Below are positions 1 through 8,233 of a stretch of 64,000 nt of DNA, one piece after another. Positions within the stretch are counted from its first letter, which is position 1; each line of letters opens with the position of its first letter. Origin of the DNA: Phycisphaerae bacterium (GTDB taxonomy: Bacteria; Planctomycetota; Phycisphaerae; UBA1845; UTPLA1); assembly GCA_035275405.1 (NCBI GenBank), contig DATEMU010000005.1:62001-126000 (forward strand), given 5' to 3'. The position numbers were made by a program, and so were the translations under genes. The notes under the pieces were generated by a model. The model saw only the letters and a program-made list of their open reading frames with translations. It was not told where the DNA came from and did not search any database.

Positions 1-1
1 G

Positions 2-580
2 ATCCTGACAAAACTCTTCGATCAGGCCGGCTGGCCGATCGACGCCTCGACGGCGACGCATCTTTACGTCGGACTCGCGACCGACACCGGCTGGTTTCGA
101 TTCTCGAATGCCGGAAGCGCGGCCTACGCAACGGCGGCGCGGCTCATTCACGCCGGCGTCCGCCCCAACGAACTGTACGAGCGGCTCTTCCTGTGCGAAT
201 TTCCCGCGCGAGCCCGGCTCATTGGCGCGATCATGTCGTCCTTCGAGCTGCTCTGCGACGATCGCCTTGCCGTCATCAAACTGACAAACGCCATGCTCAA
301 GGCCAGCGGCGCGAATCGATCGATGACCGAGGACATCATCAACGAGCCGATGCGGATTGCGTCCGTGGTGGCCTGCGCGATGCTCGTCGAGCCGGAAGGA
401 GACGACCCCGTGCGGATCAGCCTGCGCAGCAAGCGCGACCTCGATGTCGCGGCGTTGGCGGCAAAGTGGGGCGGCGGCGGTCACGCCCGGGCGGCGGGGG
501 CAAAGATTAAGGGCGCGTTCAATCCCGTCTGCGACGATGTCGTTCGCGCGCTCACGGCCGAAATGGACGCGATGAAATGA
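2..580 (+). CDS. nrnA: DHH-family phosphoesterase, NrnA-like (3' part)
   Basis: The gene enters from the left edge and reads open from base 2. The visible 192 codons resemble the second half of NrnA-type bifunctional oligoribonuclease/pAp phosphatases, which degrade nanoRNAs and dephosphorylate pAp in the cytoplasm. Seen here are a TDTGWFRFSN segment near codon 30, typical of the DHH domain end, and a C-terminal DHHA1 domain with the substrate-binding GGGGHARAAG signature at about bases 472-503. The N-terminal DHH catalytic motifs lie outside the window. The TGA stop overlaps the start of the next gene (ATGA), which suggests translational coupling. Family identity is strong; the exact substrate is inferred. 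Confidence 0.88.
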   Translation: MLTKLFDQAGWPIDASTATHLYVGLATDTGWFRFSNAGSAAYATAARLIHAGVRPNELYERLFLCEFPARARLIGAIMSSFELLCDDRLAVIKLTNAMLKASGANRSMTEDIINEPMRIASVVACAMLVEPEGDDPVRISLRSKRDLDVAALAAKWGGGGHARAAGAKIKGAFNPVCDDVVRALTAEMDAMK

Positions 581-1440
581 GCGACGCGTCCGCGCACGAT
601 CGATGGACCGGCCGCCTCGCGGAGTTGCCGGTCGCCGTGAGGCTGATGCTGACGGCCTTCCTCGCGATGGTCGGCTTCGGTTACCTCGCGGCCGTGGCGA
701 ATATCTACTACCGGCATCAAGCGGCGGACGGTCGCGCGGGTTTGTCGCTGGGCGACATCCGGGCAGTGTACAGCGGATTGTCGACGGCCGACGGAGCCCC
801 GACGCCGGCTGTCTCCCGAATGCTCACGATGCTCCGCGGCGAGATGCGTCAGTACGTCTCGTCGGAATCCGATTTCTCGATCCTCGAGACGTGGCTGACC
901 GAGGGGGCGTCGGAAAAGGGCCTGGACGAAGGTGAAGGCCGCAAGACGCCGCGTCGCGTCATCCTTCGCGACTGCCTCCGCTGCCATGCCAAAAGCACCG
1001 GAACGGACATCTCTCGAATCGCACCCTTCGGTCCCGACGAATTCACCGTCGATTACGCCATGATCGCGCCCCTGGCCGCCATGGAAAAGAGCGCCGACGG
1101 CAAAGCGGCTTCTTCACCGCCGCAGTACACGATGCCCCGACTGGTGCTCGTCAGCCACATGCACATGCTCGCCATCCCGATGTTCACGCTCGTCGTCGGG
1201 CTGCTCTTCATGATGACGCGACTGCCCTGGGGACTGCGCAGCGGACTCGCGCCGCTGCCGATGCTCGCGCTGGTTTTCGACTTCGCCGGCTGGGGTCTCG
1301 CCCGATGGTCCGGCGGATTCATCTATTTCATCGCCGCCGGTGGGGCCGTCTTTGGCGTCACCTTCGGCATCCAAATCCTTGTCACGGCATGGGATATGTG
1401 GCGCCGCCCCGCTCCGCCGGGGCACGGCGATTTTACGTAG
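577..1440 (+). CDS. Membrane protein with one CXXCH heme-binding motif
   Basis: A 287-aa protein of no recognised family. It has one hydrophobic segment near the N-terminus (residues about 16-44), then an approximately 145-residue extracytoplasmic-looking region, then three closely spaced segments (about 189-216, 222-242 and 248-276). The soluble part holds a single CLRCH motif (residues 133-137), the covalent heme c attachment signature. His residues in SHMHML at the start of the second segment could be axial ligands. This suggests a membrane-bound monoheme cytochrome, possibly in electron transfer, but no partner oxidoreductase is adjacent. The start overlaps the stop of the NrnA-like gene by 4 bp. 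The stop lies inside the first of two palindromes that precede the next gene. Confidence 0.75.
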   Translation: MSDASAHDRWTGRLAELPVAVRLMLTAFLAMVGFGYLAAVANIYYRHQAADGRAGLSLGDIRAVYSGLSTADGAPTPAVSRMLTMLRGEMRQYVSSESDFSILETWLTEGASEKGLDEGEGRKTPRRVILRDCLRCHAKSTGTDISRIAPFGPDEFTVDYAMIAPLAAMEKSADGKAASSPPQYTMPRLVLVSHMHMLAIPMFTLVVGLLFMMTRLPWGLRSGLAPLPMLALVFDFAGWGLARWSGGFIYFIAAGGAVFGVTFGIQILVTAWDMWRRPAPPGHGDFT

Positions 1441-1482
1441 GACCGTAAAAAACTCACGGCAATTTTACGCCCCACCGTAAAA
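1431..1482 (+). promoter_or_regulatory. Pair of identical palindromic operator-like sites
   Basis: Two copies of TTTTACG-N6-CGTAAAA lie at 1431-1450 and 1463-1482. The seven-base arms match exactly and the spacers differ. The copies are 32 bp apart, close to three helical turns, so a dimeric regulator could bind both on the same face. The second copy covers where a -35 box would sit for the -10-like TATACT at 1489-1494. This arrangement is typical of a repressor or autoregulator site for the downstream ATPase gene. The cognate regulator is unknown. Confidence 0.6.
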
Positions 1483-1488
1483 CACCCG

Positions 1489-1494
1489 TATACT
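1489..1494 (+). promoter_or_regulatory. Putative -10 box for the ATPase gene, possibly leaderless
   Basis: TATACT at 1489-1494 matches the sigma-70 -10 consensus well. Transcription would begin about 6-9 bases later, at or next to the GTG (1500) / ATG (1503) start codons, and no Shine-Dalgarno sequence is visible. A leaderless transcript is therefore plausible. This is inferred from spacing only. Confidence 0.4.
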
Positions 1495-1499
1495 CCCTT

Positions 1500-2612
1500 G
1501 TGATGCTCCGTTACTTGAATGCCCAGGTAAAGGCCGATTTGGCCCGCAAGATGGTCTTCGTCGGCGGTCCGCGCCAGGTCGGCAAGACCACGCTGGCCAA
1601 GCAGGTCCTCGGCAAGGCCCGCGGGTATTTGAACTGGGACGACGACGAGGATCGCGCCAAGATCTTGAATCGCTCGCTGCCGACCACGCGGCTCTGGGCC
1701 TTCGATGAATTGCACAAATATCGCTCGTGGCGCAATTATCTCAAGGGCCTGTACGACAAGAATAAGGGCCGCCATCAAATCCTCGTCACGGGCAGCGCCC
1801 GCCTCGACTTTTATCGCTTCGGAGGCGACTCGCTCCAAGGACGTTACCACTACCTCCGGCTCCATCCCCTGTCGGTCGCGGAGTTGGATATTCAAAAACT
1901 TGACGATTTCAAATCCTTGCTTGCCCTCGGCGGCTTTCCGGAGCCGTTCTTGACAGGATCGCAGACCCACGCCCGGCGATGGTCGCGCGAGTATCGCTCA
2001 CGCCTCATTCGCGAGGACCTCACCAGCCTGGAACGCGTGCAGGACCTCGGCAATCTCGAACTGCTCAGCCTGCGCCTTCCCGAACTCGTCGGCAGCCCTC
2101 TCTCCATTAATGCCCTGCGAGAGGACCTGCGCCTCAATCATGCGACGGTCGCCCGCTGGATCGACATCCTCGAACGTCTCTACGCCGTCTTTCGACTCTC
2201 GCCCTTCGGCGCGCCGAAGATTCGCGCCGTGAAAAAGGAACAAAAGCACTATCATCTGGACTGGTCGATTGTTCCGAACGAGGCGGCCCGCTTCGAAAAC
2301 CTCGTCGCTGCGCACCTCCTCAAATGGGTGCACTTCGAGCAGGACCGCGCCGGTCGAGACGTGGAACTGCGGTTCTTTCGCGACTCCGACGGCCGCGAGG
2401 TCGATTTTGTCATCACCGAGGAACACCGCCCGGTACAATTCGTCGAGTGCAAATGGAACGACGCGGAGGTGAGTAAGGGGTTACGCTATTTGAGGAACCG
2501 ATTCCCAACCGCCCAGGCGTGGCAGATTTCAGCGATCGGTTCGAAAGACGATGTGAATAGTGAGGGCGTTCGCCGATGCCCGGCAATCGCCTTTCTCCGG
2601 AATCTGATATGA
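1500..2612 (+). CDS. AAA_14 / DUF4143 family ATPase
   Basis: A 370-aa predicted ATPase of the AAA_14 plus DUF4143 type. A Walker A motif GGPRQVGKTT lies near residues 22-31, Walker B-like WAFDELHK near 62-69, and a sensor-like LVTGSAR near 94-100. The middle holds a winged-helix-like stretch, and the C-terminus has the DUF4143 nuclease-like core (GREVDFVI followed by FVECKW), which resembles a PD-(D/E)XK fold. The family is widespread and its function is poorly known; links to mobile or conflict systems have been suggested. The start is GTG 1500 or ATG 1503, since no ribosome-binding site decides between them. The stop overlaps the start of the amidohydrolase (ATGA). Two palindromes lie directly upstream. 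Confidence 0.85.
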   Translation: MMLRYLNAQVKADLARKMVFVGGPRQVGKTTLAKQVLGKARGYLNWDDDEDRAKILNRSLPTTRLWAFDELHKYRSWRNYLKGLYDKNKGRHQILVTGSARLDFYRFGGDSLQGRYHYLRLHPLSVAELDIQKLDDFKSLLALGGFPEPFLTGSQTHARRWSREYRSRLIREDLTSLERVQDLGNLELLSLRLPELVGSPLSINALREDLRLNHATVARWIDILERLYAVFRLSPFGAPKIRAVKKEQKHYHLDWSIVPNEAARFENLVAAHLLKWVHFEQDRAGRDVELRFFRDSDGREVDFVITEEHRPVQFVECKWNDAEVSKGLRYLRNRFPTAQAWQISAIGSKDDVNSEGVRRCPAIAFLRNLI

Positions 2613-3913
2613 ACGTGACCAAGCCGACAAGGTGGTTTGTCCGGATTGCGCTCGTATTCGTAGTCCTTTCGGCGGACAACTCACGCGCTGAACCCGCCGA
2701 TCGTAATACGCTCCTCCTGACCAACGCCCGCGTGCTCGACCTCATGGGTGATCGTTGGTTGGAGGGCCGGGCTGTGCTCATTGAGAACGGCCGAATCGTC
2801 TCAGTCGCCCCTGTCGCACAGACCAAGGCCCCCGCCGGCGCGAAAACGATCGACCTTTCCGGTCTCTACCTCCTGCCCGGTCTCATGGACCTGCACACAC
2901 ATCTCTTGCTGCACCCCTACAACGAAGCCCCGTGGAATGATCAGGTCCTCAAGGAGTCGCTGGAGCTGCGGACGATCCGCGCCGTCGCCGCCGGCCGCGC
3001 CACGCTGGAGGCGGGCTTCACGACCATCCGCGACCTCGGGACCGAAGGCGCGGCCAACGCCGATGTCGCCCTCCGTGACGCCTTCGCCGCCGGTCTTACG
3101 CCCGGGCCGCGCGTCTTGACCACGACGCGTGCGATCGTGGCCACGGGCTGTTACGGGCCGCAGGGCTTCGATCCGCGTTGGGACGTCCCCTACGGCGCCG
3201 ACCAGGCAACCGGCGTGGATGAATGTCGCCGCGTGGTCCGCAAGCAGATCGCCGCCGGCGCGGACTGGATCAAGTTCTACGCCGATTACCATCGCCGCGC
3301 CGGCGCTCCGGTCACGCCGACCTTCACCGTGGAAGAAATGAAAGAGATCGTCGATGAGGCCAAAAGCGCCGGCCTGAGGGTCGCCGCTCACGCGACCACG
3401 AGTGAAGGCATCCGCCGCGCGGTACACGCTGGCGTGGCAACGATCGAGCATGGCTACGAAGCGTCAGACGAAGTGCTCAAGCTGATGATCGAGCGCGGCG
3501 TGTCGCTCTGCCCGACACTGGCCGCGGCCGAAGCGTATGCTCGCTACCAGGGTTGGAAGCCCGGCACTCCACCGCCGGAGGACTTACGCCGATCGCAGGA
3601 GACCTTCGCCCGCGCCGTCAAACTCGGTGTGCGAATCGCCTGCGGCAGCGATGCCGGAGTCTTCGCCCACGGCGAAAACGCCCGCGAATTGGAATTGATG
3701 GTCGCCGGCGGAATGACCCCCGCCGCCGCCCTCCGCGCCGCAACCACCACGGCCGCCAGCGTCATCGATCGCGAAAAAGACGTGGGCCGCATCGACGCGG
3801 GCTACCTCGCGGATCTGATCGTGGTACGCGGCGATCCTCTCAAAGATGTCGGCGCGCTCCGCAAGCCGTTGATGGTCCTGAAGGATGGGAAGGTCGCTAT
3901 CGACCGCCGCTGA
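2609..3913 (+). CDS. Exported amidohydrolase, imidazolonepropionase-like
   Basis: A metal-dependent hydrolase of the amidohydrolase superfamily (about 434 aa from ATG 2609). The start at 2609 is chosen because it overlaps the upstream stop (ATGA) and begins a signal peptide (MNVTKPTRW, then a hydrophobic run ending near SRAEPADR). The TIM-barrel metal ligands are visible: MDLHTH (strand-1 HxH), IKFYAD with the likely bridging Lys, AAHAT and IEHGY (two His), and CGSDAG with the strand-8 Asp. Composition resembles secreted Xaa-Pro dipeptidase or prolidase-like amidohydrolases of environmental bacteria, but the substrate cannot be read from sequence. It is probably periplasmic. Confidence 0.88.
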   Translation: MNVTKPTRWFVRIALVFVVLSADNSRAEPADRNTLLLTNARVLDLMGDRWLEGRAVLIENGRIVSVAPVAQTKAPAGAKTIDLSGLYLLPGLMDLHTHLLLHPYNEAPWNDQVLKESLELRTIRAVAAGRATLEAGFTTIRDLGTEGAANADVALRDAFAAGLTPGPRVLTTTRAIVATGCYGPQGFDPRWDVPYGADQATGVDECRRVVRKQIAAGADWIKFYADYHRRAGAPVTPTFTVEEMKEIVDEAKSAGLRVAAHATTSEGIRRAVHAGVATIEHGYEASDEVLKLMIERGVSLCPTLAAAEAYARYQGWKPGTPPPEDLRRSQETFARAVKLGVRIACGSDAGVFAHGENARELELMVAGGMTPAAALRAATTTAASVIDREKDVGRIDAGYLADLIVVRGDPLKDVGALRKPLMVLKDGKVAIDRR

Positions 3914-3923
3914 TTCGGGTGGA

Positions 3924-5126
3924 TTACTTGTTCACATACATCTGCGGAAACGTAGCGTAGAACGCCGCGCAATCCACCAGGTGCTTGATTGGCACCGAAT
4001 CGTTCACCGTGTGCGCGACCGACTCCGGTGCCGGGCCGAACCCCACGCACGGAATCCCGAACATCCCGTTGATCGACACGGCATTCGTGCTGAACGTCCA
4101 GCGCCCGACCTTCGGCGTTTTGCCCCAAAGCTCCTTGTACGCTGAAACCGCGGCCCGAACCGGCTTGGATTCTTCGGGAACCACCCAGGTGGGGAAATAT
4201 TTTTTCGTCGGATAGACCAGGCCCGTATGGCTCGCCCGCGCGTACATCGGCACCTCCACCCGCGCCTTCACACCCGCGCGGCGCACCGCCTGCTCCACTT
4301 GGCGCACGGCCCCGTCGGCCGTTTCCCCTGTCGTCAGCCGCCGATCGATATGAATGTATGCATAGTCCGGCACGGCGTTGAGACTCGGCGTCTTGCACTC
4401 CCAGTAGGAGACCGTGATCGTGCCGGGCCCGAGAAACTTGTCCTTCGCCAGCTTGCCGTTGAGCGACTCGATCTCCCGGACGACGCGGGACATCTTGTAA
4501 ATCGCGTTGTCCCCCAGGTGCGGCATCGAGCCGTGGCAGGATTTCCCGTCGACGTGGACGCCAATCTCCATGCGCCCCCGCTGGCCGCGCAGGATCTTGC
4601 AATCCGTCGAATCCGTCACCACCACCACGTCCGGCCGCAGTTTCTCCTCCTTCACGATGTACTGCCAGCACAACCCGTCGCAATCCTCCTCCATCACCGT
4701 CACGACGACGTAGAGCGTGAACTTGTCGAGCGGCAGCTTCAAATCGCGCATGATCCGGGCCGAATAGACCATCGCCGGGATGGCCCCTTCCTGATCGCCC
4801 GCCCCGCGCCCCCAGACTTTGCCGCCCGCCACCTTCCCCTTGTACGGATCGTGCTTCCATTGTTTGCGATCGCCAATGCCGACCGTGTCGCAGTGCGCGT
4901 CGATGGCAATGATCGTCTTGCCACGGCCGAGCTTGCCATACAGGTTTCCCATCGGGTCCGTATAGACCTTGTCGAAGGCTTTCGTCGCCAGCATCTCCTT
5001 TTTGATGCGGCCAATGACCTTGCCTTCCTGCGTGCTCTCGCTGGGGATTGCGACCATGTCGCGGAGAAACCGTACCATCGCGGGCTCGTAGTGCTTGGCC
5101 CGCGCCTTGATCGCCTTGAAATTCAT
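3924..5126 (-). CDS. M20-family metallopeptidase / deacylase (YgeY-like)
   Basis: A 400-aa zinc-dependent hydrolase of the M20/ArgE/DapE group. Motifs in order are AHCDT (zinc ligand His78 and Asp80), GRGAGDQEG (bridging Asp111), EED with the catalytic Glu pair near 146-147, and a C-terminal AHTVNDSVP segment that supplies the last His. The dimerisation lid domain between is complete, and length is normal for the family. The best resemblance from memory is to the YgeY 'selenium metabolism-linked' hydrolases, but no selenium genes are nearby. There is no signal peptide, so it is likely cytoplasmic. It converges with the amidohydrolase, with only 10 bp between their ends. Confidence 0.86.
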   Translation of the reverse strand: MNFKAIKARAKHYEPAMVRFLRDMVAIPSESTQEGKVIGRIKKEMLATKAFDKVYTDPMGNLYGKLGRGKTIIAIDAHCDTVGIGDRKQWKHDPYKGKVAGGKVWGRGAGDQEGAIPAMVYSARIMRDLKLPLDKFTLYVVVTVMEEDCDGLCWQYIVKEEKLRPDVVVVTDSTDCKILRGQRGRMEIGVHVDGKSCHGSMPHLGDNAIYKMSRVVREIESLNGKLAKDKFLGPGTITVSYWECKTPSLNAVPDYAYIHIDRRLTTGETADGAVRQVEQAVRRAGVKARVEVPMYARASHTGLVYPTKKYFPTWVVPEESKPVRAAVSAYKELWGKTPKVGRWTFSTNAVSINGMFGIPCVGFGPAPESVAHTVNDSVPIKHLVDCAAFYATFPQMYVNK

Positions 5127-5147
5127 CTTGCTGATAACTCCCGAAAT

Positions 5148-5170
5148 GGCCCGCTCGGTTAAAGCGGGCC
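5148..5170 (-). terminator. Hairpin between pilus-like operon and M20 gene
   Basis: A perfect 8-bp inverted repeat (GGCCCGCT / AGCGGGCC) with a 7-base loop lies between the end of the pilus-like operon (5255) and the M20 start (5126), both on the minus strand. No long U-run follows, so it may be a weak terminator or a 5'-UTR structure. Confidence 0.35.
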
Positions 5171-5254
5171 GACGCCTGCGTTCCCCCGGCCGTTTCCAAT
5201 GGGCCCATGGGTACGCGTAGTGTAAAGTGAAACTGGTAAGAGGGGGAAGTCGCG

Positions 5255-6916
5255 CTAGCGCGCGGCGGTCTTGGCCTCGGTCAGACGCTGAAAGGACTTG
5301 TCTTTTTTGTCGCGGGAGAGCAGCCGCTCGCCGAGGCTGTTGTCGCGGGGATCGACATAAATCATGGATACGTCCTTCTGGCCGTCCACCACGCGATCAA
5401 AATCAATGTCCACACACTCCAGGCCGGTCGAAAAATTGAGCTTGCTGCCGGTGGTCTCTTTGCGACCGATGGCGTCGCCCACCTGGACCCGATAGTCCTT
5501 GCGCCGGGTTTCGCGGCGAGTGACTTTGAACACTGAGACCGTCACTTCCTTCTTCGCCCGATCGGCCTTGGTGAGATAGAAGTAGGTATCGCTCGTCACT
5601 TCGACGGGTCCCGACGCCGGCGACCAGCCGCTGAAGATCGTGAGCCGCCGGGCGTCGTCGGGATTGGCGAGTTCGCCCGGATTGCCGGCGTACACGTTGT
5701 ACACTTCATAGCGGATTCGATAGACATACTTGTGACCGGGCTCCACGTTGAGATCGTGCGCGACAATCGGCATCAGCCGATCGGGCGAACGAACCTGATC
5801 CTGCAGATCGGGCCGCCGGCCCTTCGGCATCTTGGCCTTGATTTCAGCAAGCAGCTTTCGGGCATCCTCGGTGTCCTTCGCTCTGGCGCCGACGGTTCCC
5901 GCCGCGGCACGGGCGAGGAGGTACGCGGCATCGAGATCCGGCGTCTTGAATTTCCGCCGACCGGCCAGCGCTTCCTTGGCGAGGTCCATCCATTTCTTCA
6001 CCCGCCGCGACGCTTCTTGTTCCGCCTCGTCGGGCGTTTGCGCCGTCGAGCGGGGCGATTCGTCAAGGAACGGGACGGCGGGCAGCGTCGCCGCATCGCT
6101 GGGCAGCCGCGGCCGGGCAATGTACTCCGCCGCCGTGTTGATGAGGCTGCGAAACGTGACCATTCCTTCCATGTTGGGCGCGCCATTGACCATCATCGGC
6201 GGGCGCGTCGGCGGTTTGTACGACACATACGTCTCGACGTCTTCCCATCCCCGTCGAGGATCGGTCTGATCCTTGCGCTGCAGATGGACCTGCACCACTT
6301 CGAGAAAGGACCCCTCCGGGTACGACTCGGCTCGGAAATTGGCGTCCTGACTGGTCAGGTCGACCTGCGCGGCGACGGACACCCAATTCTTCTCCACCGG
6401 CTTTCCCGTGCCCTGGACTCTTCCGTCGAATCCCTGCAACTCGGGTTTCTCGGCGGGAAAGTTGAACGACGATCGACCGCTGGAGACGATCGGTACGTCC
6501 GGTGCGATGCATTGCGCCAGTTGCCGCCTCGTCGATCCGCCGGACGCGACAATGGGCACGTACGGCATCGGATAAGGCTGGGTGCGCGCGAGTTGGGTGG
6601 AGACGTCCGCGATCTTGATAAGCCCCTTGGCTTCCCCGCCGAACCACTCGGCGAGTCGGACGACAGGGTCGTCGCCGCCTCCCGGTTGCGGAGTGGTCGA
6701 TTCCTTCGGTTTGGGCTGCGCGCTGGCAATCGCCTGCCGGGTCAGATCGGCGGCCTCTTCGACGGACTGGCAAAGCTCACCGGTGCTCTTGTCATTCATC
6801 GCGAATCGCCCGCCGCCCAGGCCGTACACGACCGCCCCGATCATCACCAGCGCGCAGACGCCGACGACGATCTTCTCGGCATGCAGGTCGATGAAACTCG
6901 CGCTCTTCTTCGCCAC
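5255..6916 (-). CDS. Third protein of a type IV pilus-like assembly operon
   Basis: A 553-aa protein with one N-terminal membrane anchor (about residues 14-33) and a long exported region rich in beta-strand-like sequence. No family is confidently recognised. It is the third gene behind PilM-like and PilO-like genes on the same strand, separated by 21 bp, so by position it may take the PilP-like periplasmic role or resemble the proteins next to Amuc_1100 in Akkermansia. GTG 6916 is chosen because GGGAG lies about 9 bases upstream. The region around residues 380-530 ('HKYVYRIRYEVYN', then repeated threonine/arginine-rich strands) may bind a secretin or pilus partner. Function is inferred from context only. 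Confidence 0.7.
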   Translation of the reverse strand: MAKKSASFIDLHAEKIVVGVCALVMIGAVVYGLGGGRFAMNDKSTGELCQSVEEAADLTRQAIASAQPKPKESTTPQPGGGDDPVVRLAEWFGGEAKGLIKIADVSTQLARTQPYPMPYVPIVASGGSTRRQLAQCIAPDVPIVSSGRSSFNFPAEKPELQGFDGRVQGTGKPVEKNWVSVAAQVDLTSQDANFRAESYPEGSFLEVVQVHLQRKDQTDPRRGWEDVETYVSYKPPTRPPMMVNGAPNMEGMVTFRSLINTAAEYIARPRLPSDAATLPAVPFLDESPRSTAQTPDEAEQEASRRVKKWMDLAKEALAGRRKFKTPDLDAAYLLARAAAGTVGARAKDTEDARKLLAEIKAKMPKGRRPDLQDQVRSPDRLMPIVAHDLNVEPGHKYVYRIRYEVYNVYAGNPGELANPDDARRLTIFSGWSPASGPVEVTSDTYFYLTKADRAKKEVTVSVFKVTRRETRRKDYRVQVGDAIGRKETTGSKLNFSTGLECVDIDFDRVVDGQKDVSMIYVDPRDNSLGERLLSRDKKDKSFQRLTEAKTAAR

Positions 6917-6937
6917 GGTTAAAAACTCCCGGCGGGC

Positions 6938-8200
6938 TTACGCCCCGCGCTCCATGTCGTCGCGGGCCCCCGGCCGCTTGAGAATTTCCTTCAGCGGCTT
7001 CGGGATCCACGGCTCGAATATCTTCCGCACGTAATACCCTTCCAGATCGATCTTCACCTGCACGACCGGCTGATCGCCGTAGATAAAGTCTTCTTGCAGG
7101 GGATTCGATTTCATGGCCCGATAGCTGATCGCCACGGGTGTGTAAAATCCGACGCTGCACAGGGCGTCGAGGACCCGCATCAGCGACGCCTCCTCGACCA
7201 CCAGTTCCACCGCCATCGGCACCACGAACATCTTGTCGTCGTTCTGAATGCCCGTGAAGCTCGTGGCCAGGCCCTCGCTGGTCAAGTTGGACCCGCCGCC
7301 CTTGCCCAGTCGATTGTCGATCGTCAGGCGGATGAGCCGCTTCACCGGCATTTGGGCAACCCAAGGCGGATCAGTCTGTCCCTGTTTGGATAACTCCGCC
7401 GCGCGTTCGTCGTTGCACCGCGCCAGGGCCGCGGCGATGTCCTGCTGAATCCAGAGCGACATCTGCGCCTGCCAGATCGCGATTTCGTTTGGCGCATCTT
7501 CGCTCTGGGTCAAGGGGTGTTTGCCGAACGCCCCGGTGTCAATGTACATGTAATGCCCACGCGCAATCTCCTCCGTGACCCGCGCCCGCGGGTACTCGCG
7601 AAGAAGCTCCGCCAGCGGCCGTTCTTTGGATGGCGCGGCGGCGTCGTCCGTTGCCGTGACCTCGCGCGGCCCCCACGGATTGCCCCCGCCATCCTGGCTC
7701 GAATTCTGCTTCAGCGCCGCCATGCGCGCCGCAAAGGAGGCGATCTCCTCGTTGGTCGGCTTCGATCGGCCTCTTAATCGCTCGGGAAGTTCGGCCATCG
7801 CCGCTTCGTAGGCGGTCCGAAAGTCGATGGCGTCCGCCTGGCTGGCCGGCTGCGTCGTCAAGACCTTGTCCGTCAACGGCTTTCGCTCGACGCGCTCGAT
7901 CTTGTCGTCCGCTCCGACATTTTCAAGAAACGCGTTGTAGCGCTGTCGCGAGAGCGCCCCGTTCAACGCGTTCTCGAACTCCTCGTTGGCGGCTTGTACT
8001 TCTTTCTGGCGCTGTTCGATCGTTCGCAGGTTGGCGGGATTTCGACGACCCTGCTCAACCGAGCTGCGCAGCCGATCGATGGCCTGGAGCTCCTCTTCAA
8101 TTGAGGAGCCCGCCATATAGGCCCAGCCGCCCGCGCCGAGCGACGCCAGGCAGACGAGGCCGAATGCAATGGGGCGCCACTGCGCCTTGAGAAAATCCAT
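6938..8200 (-). CDS. PilO/Amuc_1100-like membrane-anchored protein
   Basis: A 420-aa bitopic protein. Residues 1-10 are cytoplasmic, 11-29 form a transmembrane helix, and residues about 30-95 are a charged heptad-like stretch (EELQAIDRLRSSVEQGRR) likely to be a coiled coil. A two-part alpha/beta periplasmic domain follows. This layout is that of PilO/PilN and of Amuc_1100, the structural relative found beside PilM in Akkermansia. The last 130 residues (SEGLATSFTG through FYTPVAISY) resemble the ferredoxin-like fold of those proteins. GGGAG lies 8 bases before ATG 8200. It sits 33 bp after the PilM-like gene and is probably co-transcribed with it. The assignment rests on architecture and neighbours. 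Confidence 0.72.
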   Translation of the reverse strand: MDFLKAQWRPIAFGLVCLASLGAGGWAYMAGSSIEEELQAIDRLRSSVEQGRRNPANLRTIEQRQKEVQAANEEFENALNGALSRQRYNAFLENVGADDKIERVERKPLTDKVLTTQPASQADAIDFRTAYEAAMAELPERLRGRSKPTNEEIASFAARMAALKQNSSQDGGGNPWGPREVTATDDAAAPSKERPLAELLREYPRARVTEEIARGHYMYIDTGAFGKHPLTQSEDAPNEIAIWQAQMSLWIQQDIAAALARCNDERAAELSKQGQTDPPWVAQMPVKRLIRLTIDNRLGKGGGSNLTSEGLATSFTGIQNDDKMFVVPMAVELVVEEASLMRVLDALCSVGFYTPVAISYRAMKSNPLQEDFIYGDQPVVQVKIDLEGYYVRKIFEPWIPKPLKEILKRPGARDDMERGA

Positions 8201-8233
8201 GTCCTGCGCTCCCGCGCGAATCCTCGAATCGCG

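Noticed and set aside
1500-2612. ATPase as part of a defence island with the next genes
   Set aside because: The neighbours are an amidohydrolase and a peptidase with normal metabolic motifs; no nuclease or toxin partner is seen.
4227-5162. Long plus-strand open frame opposite the M20 peptidase gene
   Set aside because: Its protein is Arg/His-rich and low-complexity and is the antisense of a clear M20 gene.
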